From positions 124,001 to 188,000 of the forward strand of contig CAVOHB010000009.1 of NCBI GenBank assembly GCA_963695705.1: a stretch of 64,000 bases of DNA. The letters run 5' to 3'. The notes under the pieces were generated by a model. The model was given only the letters and a program-made list of their open reading frames with translations, was not told where the DNA came from and did no database searches. Numbering within the stretch: position 1 is the first letter of the stretch; every line of letters begins with the position of its first letter. Made by a program: the position numbers and the translations under genes. This stretch comes from JBKPNJ01 sp963695705 (lineage in GTDB: Bacteria > Actinomycetota > Actinomycetes > Propionibacteriales > Nocardioidaceae). Positions 1-8,239 of the stretch are shown here, piece by piece.

Positions 1-447
1 GGCCATCGGCCCGACGGCCCCCCGGTGGTGGCACGGTTCCCAGCTCACGTCCCCGCGCGCGAGCGCCGCCTCCGCGGCGTCCGGCGAGTCGGCCAGGCCC
101 TCGAACAGCATGGCGCCGATGAGGCCGCCACGCAGCGGCCCCGACGCCCGTTCCCAGCTGATCGGCGGTCCGGCGTGCAGGAAGTGCCCGCGCTCGAGAC
201 CGAGTGCCTCAGCGGCCGGGCGCACGTCCACCAGCGTCGCCTCGGCGGCGAGCATCCGGGCGCCGGCCTCGCGGTTGGCCGCCGCGCGTCGTGCGTCGGC
301 CATCACTGCCCACGATGCGTCCTCGGTCCCCGGAACGGGCGGCTGCCAGTCGACCCTGGTCGTCTCGACACCCTGCGACTCGAGGGCATCGGCGAACAGG
401 TCGGCACCGGCGGTGATCACGCTCGGCGGCTCCGTCAGCAGGCTCAT
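1..447 (-). CDS. allG: DUF1116 protein, AllG/YlbE family (partial, runs off the left edge)
   Basis: The first 149 codons of a minus-strand gene are visible; the rest lies beyond the left edge. The ATG at 447 overlaps the stop of the upstream fdrA by four bases (ATGA), so the two are translationally coupled. The visible end carries the His-His-Arg-Gly-Ala-Val-Gly-Pro motif (about residues 140-147) typical of the DUF1116/YlbE family. In E. coli this protein is AllG, one of three subunits of oxamate carbamoyltransferase, which splits a ureido acid with phosphate to give an amide and carbamoyl phosphate. Family and operon context are well supported. The substrate here is unknown; neighbouring barbiturase and carbamate kinase genes suggest ureidomalonate rather than oxalurate (inference). 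Confidence 0.85.
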   Translation of the reverse strand, partial: MSLLTEPPSVITAGADLFADALESQGVETTRVDWQPPVPGTEDASWAVMADARRAAANREAGARMLAAEATLVDVRPAAEALGLERGHFLHAGPPISWERASGPLRGGLIGAMLFEGLADSPDAAEAALARGDVSWEPCHHRGAVGPMA

Positions 448-1937
448 CGCGTACCGTCCAGCAGCGCCACGGCCGCCCGTGTCGCGGCGGCGTTGGACAT
501 GAACACATGCGCACCGGCCTGGCACAACGCGTCCGCCTGAGCGGCGAGGTCCTGCGGATCGTCCCGGGTGCCGACCAGCGACACGAGTACGGGGACGTCG
601 CGAACCGACCGGGCGGCGGAGATGGCCGGTGCCAGCTCGGCCGCCGGATCCGGGTGGGCCCCGTGTCCGAGCACCACATCGAGCAGCAGCGCTCCGACGT
701 CGGTGTCCCGCGCCTCCCGGTCGAGGCGCTCGACCCGCAGCGAGCCGTCGATCATCGGGTGCGGACGTCCGACGGTCAACGCGTCGTCGCCGAAGTCGAT
801 CATGGTGTGGCCGCGCGAGCTCATCGTGTCGTCCAAGACGCCGGACGGGGAGAGCGGAATGTTGGACGCGATGTCGCCGAGGCTCGCCGAGGCGATCAGC
901 ATCGCCTCGTCACACAGCGTTCCACCGGCGAACAGTCCCCGTAGGTAGCGGCCGCGGCCCCGCGCCGGGGTGGGGGCCGGGTGGTCGGAAGGTTCCCGCC
1001 AGGCCACCCCCGCCGCCGCGGCCACGCTGCGGGCGGCTCCGGTGATGTCGGGCTGTCCCGGTCCGAGCAGGGCGAAGACGACGGGCCTGCCGAGACGGTC
1101 GGCGTGCGCCCGTACCACGTCCGCCGTCTGCGCGGCCGGCGGCTTGGACACGACGGCGATCACCTCGATGGCCGGGTCGGCGGCGAGTAGGTCGAGCGCT
1201 CGCAGCGTGGACCGACCGGCGACCTCGGCGGACAGGTCGCGTCCGCCCACGCCGAGGCAGTGCCTGACACCCACATCGACCCCGTCGAGGAGCGTCATCA
1301 GGTGCTGGGCGCCCGTGCCGGATGCTGCGACGATCCCGACCGGACCGGGACGGACCACGTTGGCGAACCCGAGCCCGACGCCGGCGACGACCGCGGTGCC
1401 GCAGTCCGGGCCCATCACGAGCAGGCCACGCTCGGCGGCCGTCGTCTTGAGGGCGATCTCCTGGTCCAGGCTGACGTTGTCGCTGAACAGCATCACGTCG
1501 AGCGCGGCGTCGAGGGCGTCGGCTGCATCCGCCGCGGCCACGCTGCCCGGTGTGGACACCAGCGCCAGCGTCGCCTCGACCCTGCGCGCCGCCGCCCCGA
1601 TGGTGCGAGGTGCCGCGGGAACGCCAAAGCCGCTCGGCGAGGGTTTGGCCCTCGCGGCTAGCGCCGACGCCAACGAGGCCAGCGCGTCGTCGAGCGCGCC
1701 CTGGTCGTTTGCCCGGATCGCCACCACCAAGTGGTTGGGTGACGGGTCGGGCGGCGCCGGCAGGTCCATGTCACTGAGTAGCTGCAGGTTCAGCGGCGTG
1801 GCCATCGCGACCAGGGCCGCGCTGACACCGGGCTGGGTCGAGACGCTTCGGCTGATCTGCATGAGGGTCACCGAGTCGTGGTAGGCACCCGAGCGGACCT
1901 CGACGTGGCTCACCGGATCCGGCGGCGGCGGCGTCAT
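444..1937 (-). CDS. allF: FdrA/AllF family protein (succinyl-CoA-synthetase-like carbamoyltransferase subunit)
   Basis: A 497-residue FdrA-family protein with the fold of the succinyl-CoA synthetase alpha/beta superfamily. Recognisable stretches are GPDCGT (residues 176-181), GIVAASGTGAQ (201-211) and GVGGRDL (228-234), the phosphate-binding and phospho-transfer part of the family. In E. coli FdrA (AllF) acts with AllG and AllH as oxamate carbamoyltransferase. Here it lies between the DUF2877 gene (4-base overlap at 1934-1937) and the DUF1116 gene (4-base overlap at 444-447), the same three families as allFGH in a different order. Known family: phosphorolysis of oxalurate to oxamate and carbamoyl phosphate. 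Inferred here: a ureido acid from pyrimidine breakdown. Family call is firm, substrate is not. Confidence 0.88.
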   Translation of the reverse strand: MTPPPPDPVSHVEVRSGAYHDSVTLMQISRSVSTQPGVSAALVAMATPLNLQLLSDMDLPAPPDPSPNHLVVAIRANDQGALDDALASLASALAARAKPSPSGFGVPAAPRTIGAAARRVEATLALVSTPGSVAAADAADALDAALDVMLFSDNVSLDQEIALKTTAAERGLLVMGPDCGTAVVAGVGLGFANVVRPGPVGIVAASGTGAQHLMTLLDGVDVGVRHCLGVGGRDLSAEVAGRSTLRALDLLAADPAIEVIAVVSKPPAAQTADVVRAHADRLGRPVVFALLGPGQPDITGAARSVAAAAGVAWREPSDHPAPTPARGRGRYLRGLFAGGTLCDEAMLIASASLGDIASNIPLSPSGVLDDTMSSRGHTMIDFGDDALTVGRPHPMIDGSLRVERLDREARDTDVGALLLDVVLGHGAHPDPAAELAPAISAARSVRDVPVLVSLVGTRDDPQDLAAQADALCQAGAHVFMSNAAATRAAVALLDGTR

Positions 1938-2683
1938 GCTGCGTCCTCGTACCAGCCCTCGTCGACGGTGAGCTGCAGCCCCAGCAACATCGCCCGGCCG
2001 CTGGTGCCGCCCACCGCGAACAGGTCGTCCAGCGCCGCGGCGGGATCGACGCCTCGGTCGAGGGCGTCCATCAGCGCGGCGAGCGCCCGCAGACAGAAGC
2101 CGTGCCGGGCGTGGTGCAGCAATGCTGCCGAGAGCGCCGACGTCCGAGCATGGAGTGCAGCCGGGTCACACCAGTCCGCCCGCGGATCGGTACCCAGGGC
2201 GTTCAGCAGGACCAGAGACCCCGCCAGCACATCGTCCCCGGCCGGGGTCAGGCCGGGGCCGCGCCCGATCAACCGCTGCGGCCGTCCGAGGTCCACCTCG
2301 CTCAGCTCCACGTCCTCGGGGTGCACCCGGGGCAGCGCGGCGAGTCCCGCCAGAAACCGTGGTCGGTGGGAGATGCGTGGACGTGGAGCCGCCCACCACC
2401 GGCGCGGCCGCAGGACCGCGGAGCCCGCTGTGAGCATTCCGCCCCCGATCAGCGCCACGCTGTCCCTGGCGAGCTCGAGCTCGCCGTCGTAGACGACCGA
2501 GCACGGAAGCACGATCGCGCGGCTGCGCTGCAAAGACACGACCTGATGGGCAGGCGCCAACGTCGTCAGGTGCCAGGCGGCCGGGGTGACGGAGACGATG
2601 TGAAGCGCCCGCGACGGACCGTCGAACAGCGGAGCGATCAGTGAGCTCGCCGCGGCCGCTGTCGGACGATCGGACACCGTCAC
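1934..2683 (-). CDS. allH: DUF2877 protein, AllH/YlbF family
   Basis: A 249-residue soluble protein. Its diagnostic motif is GRGPGLTPAGDD at residues 140-151, the hallmark of DUF2877 (YlbF/AllH), the third subunit of oxamate carbamoyltransferase in E. coli. The length is close to the family norm of about 270. The start is a GTG (V-T-V-S-D-R-P) and is the first gene of the minus-strand trio; its stop overlaps the start of fdrA by four bases. It is divergent from the uracil permease, so one 167-bp intergenic region probably controls both sides. No allantoinase, ureidoglycolate or allantoate genes are visible nearby, which argues against a plain allantoin operon. Confidence 0.85.
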   Translation of the reverse strand: MTVSDRPTAAAASSLIAPLFDGPSRALHIVSVTPAAWHLTTLAPAHQVVSLQRSRAIVLPCSVVYDGELELARDSVALIGGGMLTAGSAVLRPRRWWAAPRPRISHRPRFLAGLAALPRVHPEDVELSEVDLGRPQRLIGRGPGLTPAGDDVLAGSLVLLNALGTDPRADWCDPAALHARTSALSAALLHHARHGFCLRALAALMDALDRGVDPAAALDDLFAVGGTSGRAMLLGLQLTVDEGWYEDAA

Positions 2684-2785
2684 TCACCACCGTCCCTCAC
2701 CGCGAAAACTCAAATCCTAGCGGTGCCGTCGAGCGCTTTCGGGACCTGCTTTCGGGCATGGTTGCCGTGAGGACACCGGTCACAT

Positions 2786-2832
2786 CCCCCGGCACCGACG
2801 GAGCCGGGGGTGAGCGCGGTGCGGCGCACCGC
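2786..2832 (+). promoter_or_regulatory. Two hairpins in the leader of the permease operon
   Basis: Directly upstream of the permease ribosome site there is an 8-bp perfect stem (CCCCCGGC at 2786-2793 with GCCGGGGG at 2803-2810), then a 7-bp perfect stem (GCGGTGC at 2816-2822 with GCACCGC at 2826-2832). The second hairpin ends a few bases before the purine-rich AAGGGGTGGG that serves the ATG at 2851. The position would suit control of translation or of early elongation. I cannot match it to a known riboswitch class. A repeated GCTTTCGGG (2735-2743 and 2748-2756) lies upstream and could be an operator. Confidence 0.35.
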
Positions 2833-2850
2833 TGAAGGGGTGGGACAGCG

Positions 2851-4320
2851 ATGGCTCTTGGCTGGAAGGTCGTCTACGACGGCAAGACTCCTCCGCCCGG
2901 GGAGGCGGTGGCCCCCGACGAGCGCCTGTCCTGGGGACGCACCGTGGGACTCGGCGCCCAGCACGTGGTGGCGATGTTCGGCGCCACGTTCGTCTTCCCG
3001 GTCATCATGGGGCTGAGTCCACAGCTCGCCATCATGATGAGCGGCATCGCGACGGTGTGCTTCCTACTCATCGTGCAGGGCAAGGTTCCCAGCTACCTGG
3101 GGACCAGCGCGTCCTTCGTCGGCGGCGCCACCGCGATCTATGCACAGAACGGCGGACCCGACGACGTCACCGGCGCGATCCTGGTCGCCGGCATCGTGCT
3201 CGCGATCGTCGGCGTGCTGATCCACTTCCTCGGCTCGCATGTGCTGCACGCCGTGCTGCCGCCGGTCGTGACCGGCGCCGTCGTCATGCTGATCGGATTC
3301 AACCTCGCCCCGGTCGTGGCCAACATCTACTGGCCGCAGGACCAGTGGGTCGCGCTGATCACGATGGCATTCGTGATCCTGGTCGCCGTCGGGGCGCGCG
3401 GCTTCGCCGGCCGCATCGCGATCTTCCTTGGGCTCGTGTTCGGCTATCTGCTGTCGTGGCTCTTCGACTCCGTCTTCGGGCAGATCACAGCACTCGATGC
3501 GGCCAGCGGCAAGACCACGACCCATGACCGCATCAACTGGGACACGGTCAAGGCGGCCGACTGGATCGGCTTCCCCCCGCACACGCCGGACAACCTGGTC
3601 GGCAACCAGACACTCGCCGGCAACCTTGACGCGGTCGGGTGGCACTCGCCGAGCTTCTCGATCACATTCGTGCTGCTCGTCCTGCCGGCGGTCATCGCCT
3701 TGATCGCGGAGAACACCGGGCACGTCAAGGCCGTTGCCGAGATGACCAAACGTGACCTCGACCCGGTGATGGGCCGGGCGATCGCCGCGGACGGGGTCGG
3801 CACGGTCATCGCGTCGGCGGTCGGTGGATCGCCCACCACGACGTATGCAGAGAACATCGGGGTGATGGCGGCGACGCGGGTCTACTCCACCGCCGCCTAC
3901 TACGTCGCGGCCGTGGTCGCGATCATCTTCGGCCTCTCGCCCAAGTTCGGCGCAGTGGTCTCCGCCACCCCGGGGGGTGTGCTGGGCGGGATCACCGTCA
4001 TCCTGTACGGCATGATCGGCCTGCTCGGAGCGAAGATCTGGATCGAGAACCGGGTCGACTTCGCCAACCCCGTCAACCTGGTCCCGGTCGCGGCAGGCAT
4101 CATCATCGCCATCGGCGACACGTCCTTGGAGATCACCGACGACTTCGTGCTGTCGGGGATCGCGTTCGGCACGATCGTCACGCTCGTCGGCTACCACATG
4201 GCGCGGGCGGTGGCGCCGGCCAACCTCAGGGACGACGGGGCGATCATCGCCGTCGGACACCCGGGCGCGCACCGGGAACCCGATGACGATACCGGCGGTC
4301 CGCGCCGCGACCGCCGGTGA
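2851..4320 (+). CDS. NCS2 family uracil/xanthine permease
   Basis: A 489-residue polytopic inner-membrane protein of the nucleobase:cation symporter-2 family (UraA/PyrP/xanthine permease). The N-terminal stretch with GLGAQHVVAMFGATFVFPV and the later NTGHVKAVAEMT and GGSPTTTYAENIG segments are the conserved substrate-binding regions, with a Glu in each of the latter two. About 12-14 hydrophobic segments are evident. The ATG follows a good purine-rich ribosome site. It imports a pyrimidine or purine base with protons. The closest look is to uracil permeases, and the barbiturase and Mo-hydroxylase downstream support uracil, thymine or a related base as cargo (inference). The last 40 residues are a polar cytoplasmic tail. 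Confidence 0.92.
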   Translation: MALGWKVVYDGKTPPPGEAVAPDERLSWGRTVGLGAQHVVAMFGATFVFPVIMGLSPQLAIMMSGIATVCFLLIVQGKVPSYLGTSASFVGGATAIYAQNGGPDDVTGAILVAGIVLAIVGVLIHFLGSHVLHAVLPPVVTGAVVMLIGFNLAPVVANIYWPQDQWVALITMAFVILVAVGARGFAGRIAIFLGLVFGYLLSWLFDSVFGQITALDAASGKTTTHDRINWDTVKAADWIGFPPHTPDNLVGNQTLAGNLDAVGWHSPSFSITFVLLVLPAVIALIAENTGHVKAVAEMTKRDLDPVMGRAIAADGVGTVIASAVGGSPTTTYAENIGVMAATRVYSTAAYYVAAVVAIIFGLSPKFGAVVSATPGGVLGGITVILYGMIGLLGAKIWIENRVDFANPVNLVPVAAGIIIAIGDTSLEITDDFVLSGIAFGTIVTLVGYHMARAVAPANLRDDGAIIAVGHPGAHREPDDDTGGPRRDRR

Positions 4321-4345
4321 CTCCCGCGGCCGGGGGCACCCGCCG

Positions 4346-5227
4346 GTGAAGCCGTCCCCGTTCATCTACCACCGGCCACACACCGTCGAGGAGGCGCTGT
4401 CGGTGCTCGCCGAGGTGTCCGCGGACGGCAAGGTGCTTGCCGGTGGGCAGAGCCTTGTTCCGCTGCTGTCCATGCGGCTGGCGGCACCGGCGCACCTGGT
4501 CGACATCAACCACATCGGCGGGCTGGACTCGATCGACGTAGGGAACGACGTCGTGCGCATCGGCGCGACCGTGCGCCATGCGCAGCTCGAGCACCACGAT
4601 GCTGCCGCCCGTGCCATTCCACTGCTCCGGCAGACGGTCACCTACATCGCCCATCCGACGATCCGCAACCGTGGGACCAGCCTCGGCAGCATCGTGCATG
4701 CCGACCCGTCCGGAGAGCTTCCGGCGGTCCTGGCGCTGCTGGACGGGGAGGTCGAGGTGATGAGTGAGGGCGGTGGTCGACGTATCGCCGCCGCCGACTT
4801 CTTCCTCGGGCCGCTCGAGAGCGCGCTGGTCGCCGGGGAGCTCGCCATCGCCGCGAGCTTCCGAGTGCCACCACCCGGCAGCGGCTCGGCCTGGATCGAG
4901 GTCGCGCGGCGACACGGGGACTACGCGCTGTGCGGGGTGGGAGCGGTCGTCACCCTCGACGATGACCGGCGAGTCACCGGGGCCCGGGTGGGCCTGATCT
5001 CGGTCGGGCCCGGTCCGGTCCTGGTCGACCTAGCCGACGCGATGGCCGGTCAGGACGCGCACGCGCTCGACGTCACGGATGCGGCGGCGATGGTGCTGAC
5101 CCAAATCGACGCCGAGGACGACATCCATGCCACCGCCGACTACCGCCGCCGGCTCGCCGCGGTCCTGACCGGGCGGGCCCTCCGCGCGGCGGTGCGCCAC
5201 CGACCCGGTCACGCGGAGGCCGCGTGA
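4346..5227 (+). CDS. Molybdenum hydroxylase FAD-binding (medium) subunit
   Basis: A 293-residue CoxM/XdhB-type subunit that carries FAD and passes electrons from the Fe-S subunit to an acceptor. The family motifs are AGGQSL (residues 32-37) and TIRNRGTSLGS (105-115), which bind the FAD pyrophosphate. I chose the GTG at 4346 (M-K-P-S-P-F) because homologues begin just before the F-x-Y-x-R-P segment; an ATG at 4283 would overlap the permease by 38 bases and add 21 unrelated residues. The stop overlaps the GTG of the small subunit by four bases. It forms a heterotrimer with the next two gene products. The order medium-small-large is that of many CO-dehydrogenase-like oxidoreductases. Substrate inferred to be a pyrimidine. 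Confidence 0.9.
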   Translation: MKPSPFIYHRPHTVEEALSVLAEVSADGKVLAGGQSLVPLLSMRLAAPAHLVDINHIGGLDSIDVGNDVVRIGATVRHAQLEHHDAAARAIPLLRQTVTYIAHPTIRNRGTSLGSIVHADPSGELPAVLALLDGEVEVMSEGGGRRIAAADFFLGPLESALVAGELAIAASFRVPPPGSGSAWIEVARRHGDYALCGVGAVVTLDDDRRVTGARVGLISVGPGPVLVDLADAMAGQDAHALDVTDAAAMVLTQIDAEDDIHATADYRRRLAAVLTGRALRAAVRHRPGHAEAA

Positions 5228-5718
5228 GCGCGCCGGCGGTCGAGAGCGTCCACGACATCACGCTGGTGGTCAACGGCGTACCTCTGCAGCTGACGGTGCC
5301 GGCGCGGCGGCTGCTGTCCGACGCGCTGCGCCATGACCTCCGGCTGACCGGTACCCACGTGGGCTGTGAGCACGGCGTGTGCGGCGCCTGCACGGTGCTG
5401 ATCGACGGCCTTCCGACCAGGTCCTGCCTGGTGTTCGCGGTCAGCGTCGAGGGCTCGTCGATCACCACCGTCGAAGGTTGTTGTGAGTCCGACGGCTCGA
5501 TGGGGCGTGTGCAACGGGCATTCCAGCGCTGCCACGCACTGCAGTGCGGCTTCTGCACGCCAGGCTTCATCACCACGATCACCGCGTACCTGCGAGAAAA
5601 CCCCGACCCGAGCGACGGCGAGGCGCGCGAGGCCATCGCCGGCAACCTGTGCCGCTGCACCGGCTACCAGAACATCGTCGCGGCGGTGCTCAGCGCGGCC
5701 AAGGATCCGACGCCGTGA
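5224..5718 (+). CDS. Molybdenum hydroxylase [2Fe-2S] (small) subunit
   Basis: A 164-residue CoxS/XdhC-like iron-sulphur subunit with two [2Fe-2S] centres. A plant-ferredoxin-type N-terminal domain has Cys48, Cys53, Cys56 and Cys68. The C-terminal four-helix domain has Cys108, Cys111, Cys143 and Cys145 in the motifs CGFCTPG and CRCTG. All eight ligands are present and the length is normal. GTG start, overlapping the previous stop by four bases; its own stop overlaps the GTG of the large subunit. It relays electrons from the molybdenum site in the large subunit to FAD in the medium subunit. Confidence 0.93.
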   Translation: MSAPAVESVHDITLVVNGVPLQLTVPARRLLSDALRHDLRLTGTHVGCEHGVCGACTVLIDGLPTRSCLVFAVSVEGSSITTVEGCCESDGSMGRVQRAFQRCHALQCGFCTPGFITTITAYLRENPDPSDGEAREAIAGNLCRCTGYQNIVAAVLSAAKDPTP

Positions 5719-8156
5719 CCACGAGGATGCTCGGCCAGCCGGTGCAGCGCTCGGAGGACCCGCGGCTGCTCACCGGCAACGGCCGCTACCTCGACGACCT
5801 GGGCCAGACGGCCTACGCCGCGGCGTTCCTGCGCTCGCCGCACGCGCACGCCCGGGTCCGTTCAGTCGACGTGGCTGACGCGCTCGGAGTCGAGGGGCTC
5901 ATCGCGATCTACACCCACGAGGATCTCGAGGGCCGGGCGGCGGAGCCGCTGCCAATGCTGATCCCGCACCCGTCGCTGTCACACGGCCGGACGCCGTACG
6001 CGCTAGCACGCGAGGAGGTCAACCACGTCGGCGAGGCGATCGTGATGGTGGTCGCCAGCGACCGGTACGTCGCGGAGGACGTGATCCAGCGGATCGTGGT
6101 CGAGTACGAGTTCCAGACCCCGGTCGTCGGCGTCGAGTCCGCTCGGGCGGCCGAGACCCTGGTGCATGACGACGTTCCCGGCAACGTGGCAGCCCATCTG
6201 CTCCAGGAGACGGGCGATGTCGACACCGCGATCGACGCGGCCCCGCACCGGTTGTCACTGGACCTGTCGATCGAACGCAGCGCGTCGACACCGCTGGAGG
6301 GCAAGGGTGTGCTCGCGCGGTGGGACCCCGACGACCGTTCGCTGCTGGTCCATACCTCCACCCAGACGTCCACCAGCGTCCGGCAGGCGATCGCCGCCAA
6401 GCTCGAGCTTCCGGTCGACCGGGTGGAGGTCGTCACCCCGGACGTCGGTGGCGGGTTCGGTGTCAAGATCGTGCACCCGTGGCCGGAGGAGATCATGGTC
6501 CCGTGGGCCGCGATCAGGCTCGGCCATCCGGTCAAGTGGGTCGAGGACCGGCGCGAGCACTTCATCTCCAGCGCCCACGAACGAGCGCAGCTGCACGAGG
6601 TCCGGGTCGGGTTCGACGACGACGGCCGGTTGCACGGACTCTCGGTGCGGTTCTGGCACGACAACGGGGCGTACACACCGTACGGCGTCATCGTGCCGAT
6701 CATCACCTCCACTCAGCTCCTGGGACCGTACAAGCCCGGTCCCTACCGGGTGGAGTTCTGGAGCCTCTACACCAACACCGTGCTCGTGACGCCCTACCGT
6801 GGCGCCGGGCGGCCGCAGGGCTGCTTCGTGATGGAGCGCACGCTGGACGCGATCGCCGACGAGCTCGGCATGGACCGCTCGGTGGTGCGGGAGAACAACT
6901 TCATCCAGCCCGAGGAGATGCCGTACGACCACGGGCTGCTGTTCCAGGACGGGCGCCCGCTGATCTACGACTCAGGCGACTACCCGGCCACGTTGGCCAA
7001 GCTCCGCAAGCTCGTCGGCTGGGATGACTTCGAGGCGTACCGGGATCAGGCCAGGACCGAGGGCAGGACGGTCGGGATCGGGATGGGCTGCTACGTCGAG
7101 GGCACCGGCGTCGGGCCGTACGAGGGCGGGCATCTGCGGGTCGAGACCGACGGGACCGTGGTCGTCTCCACCGGCCTGACCAGCCAGGGGCAGGGCCACC
7201 AGACGATGCTCGCCCAGCTGGTGTCCGACGAGCTCGGGGTGCCGTTCGACCGGATCCGGGTGACGACCGGGGACACCCGCAGGTTCAAGTACGCCGTCGG
7301 CACGTTCGCGTCCCGTACCGCGGTCATGAGCGGGAACGCGGTCGCGCTGACCGCCCGGAAGGTCCGCGCCAAGGCGCTGCGGATCGCGGCGCAGGCCCTC
7401 GAGGTGGACCCCGACGACCTGGAGATCGTGGCAGGCATGGTGCGCGTGAAGGGCGCGCCGGCTGCGGAGATCGATCTCGGCGCGGTGGCTGTGCTGTCGA
7501 ACCCGCTGCGGTACGCGTTCGATGGGGCAGCCGCTCGGGCGACCCAGTTCGTGACGCCGGTCGACCCGGACCTGCCGCCGGTGGCGGCCGGGGAGGAGCC
7601 GGGGCTGGAGGGCACCGCGTACTACTCGCCGCCGCGCTCAACGTTCGCCAACGGCATGCACGCGGTCGTCGTCGAGACCGACCCGGAGACAGCCGAGATC
7701 AGCGTGCTGCGATATTGCGTGGTGCACGACTGCGGCACTGTCATCAACCCGATGATCCTCGAGGGGCAGATCCACGGCGGCGTGGCACAGGGCGTGGGCG
7801 GAGCGTTGTACGAGCGGATGGTCTACGACTCGTCGGGGCAGCTGCTGAACGCGAGCTTCATGGACTTCCTGATGCCGTATGTCACCGAGGTCCCGACGAT
7901 CGAGATCGACCACCTGGAGACCCCCTCGCCGCTGAACCCGCTCGGTGTCAAGGGGGCCGGCGAGGCGGGCGTCATCCCTGGCTCGGCCGCGATCGCGGCG
8001 GCGATCGAGGACGCGGAGGGGTTCCGGATCAGCGCGATGCCGATCTCGCCCAGCGAGCTGTTCGACCTGCGGCGCGCGGCCGCGGAGGGTCGGGTGCCGT
8101 TGTTGCGGCGGAGGTCTCCGGCCGATCCCGGCTCGTCCACAGATGACGGCTCCTGA
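5715..8156 (+). CDS. Molybdenum hydroxylase large subunit (form II CoxL-like)
   Basis: An 813-residue molybdopterin-cytosine-dinucleotide-binding subunit that hydroxylates its substrate with water-derived oxygen. The visible motifs are GGGFGVK near residue 245, PYRGAGR at 360-366, and KGAGEAG with the conserved active-site Glu at 750. The active-site loop reads PYRGAGR, as in form II enzymes, and lacks the AYRCSFR signature of true CO dehydrogenase, so CO is an unlikely substrate. GTG start at 5715 overlapping the previous stop; an ATG at 5727 is the alternative. Lying between a uracil-type permease and a barbiturase it is a candidate uracil/thymine dehydrogenase making barbiturate (inference). 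Xanthine or another N-heterocycle remains possible. Confidence 0.88.
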   Translation: MTTRMLGQPVQRSEDPRLLTGNGRYLDDLGQTAYAAAFLRSPHAHARVRSVDVADALGVEGLIAIYTHEDLEGRAAEPLPMLIPHPSLSHGRTPYALAREEVNHVGEAIVMVVASDRYVAEDVIQRIVVEYEFQTPVVGVESARAAETLVHDDVPGNVAAHLLQETGDVDTAIDAAPHRLSLDLSIERSASTPLEGKGVLARWDPDDRSLLVHTSTQTSTSVRQAIAAKLELPVDRVEVVTPDVGGGFGVKIVHPWPEEIMVPWAAIRLGHPVKWVEDRREHFISSAHERAQLHEVRVGFDDDGRLHGLSVRFWHDNGAYTPYGVIVPIITSTQLLGPYKPGPYRVEFWSLYTNTVLVTPYRGAGRPQGCFVMERTLDAIADELGMDRSVVRENNFIQPEEMPYDHGLLFQDGRPLIYDSGDYPATLAKLRKLVGWDDFEAYRDQARTEGRTVGIGMGCYVEGTGVGPYEGGHLRVETDGTVVVSTGLTSQGQGHQTMLAQLVSDELGVPFDRIRVTTGDTRRFKYAVGTFASRTAVMSGNAVALTARKVRAKALRIAAQALEVDPDDLEIVAGMVRVKGAPAAEIDLGAVAVLSNPLRYAFDGAAARATQFVTPVDPDLPPVAAGEEPGLEGTAYYSPPRSTFANGMHAVVVETDPETAEISVLRYCVVHDCGTVINPMILEGQIHGGVAQGVGGALYERMVYDSSGQLLNASFMDFLMPYVTEVPTIEIDHLETPSPLNPLGVKGAGEAGVIPGSAAIAAAIEDAEGFRISAMPISPSELFDLRRAAAEGRVPLLRRRSPADPGSSTDDGS

Positions 8157-8223
8157 CGTCTTGTCCACAGATTTGGGCGACGTTCTTCTGGCCCCGGCCG
8201 ACTGTCGGCGTGGTCGCATAGTG

Positions 8224-8239
8224 TCGTACACATGTTCGA
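8224..8239 (+). promoter_or_regulatory. LexA (SOS) box-like palindrome over the start of the DUF222 gene
   Basis: TCGTACACATGTTCGA matches the actinobacterial SOS box pattern TCGAAC-N4-GTTCGA with one mismatch in the left arm. The ATG at 8232 lies inside it, so bound LexA would block the start of the gene. Related DUF222/13E12 repeat genes are known LexA targets in mycobacteria. Confidence 0.6.
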
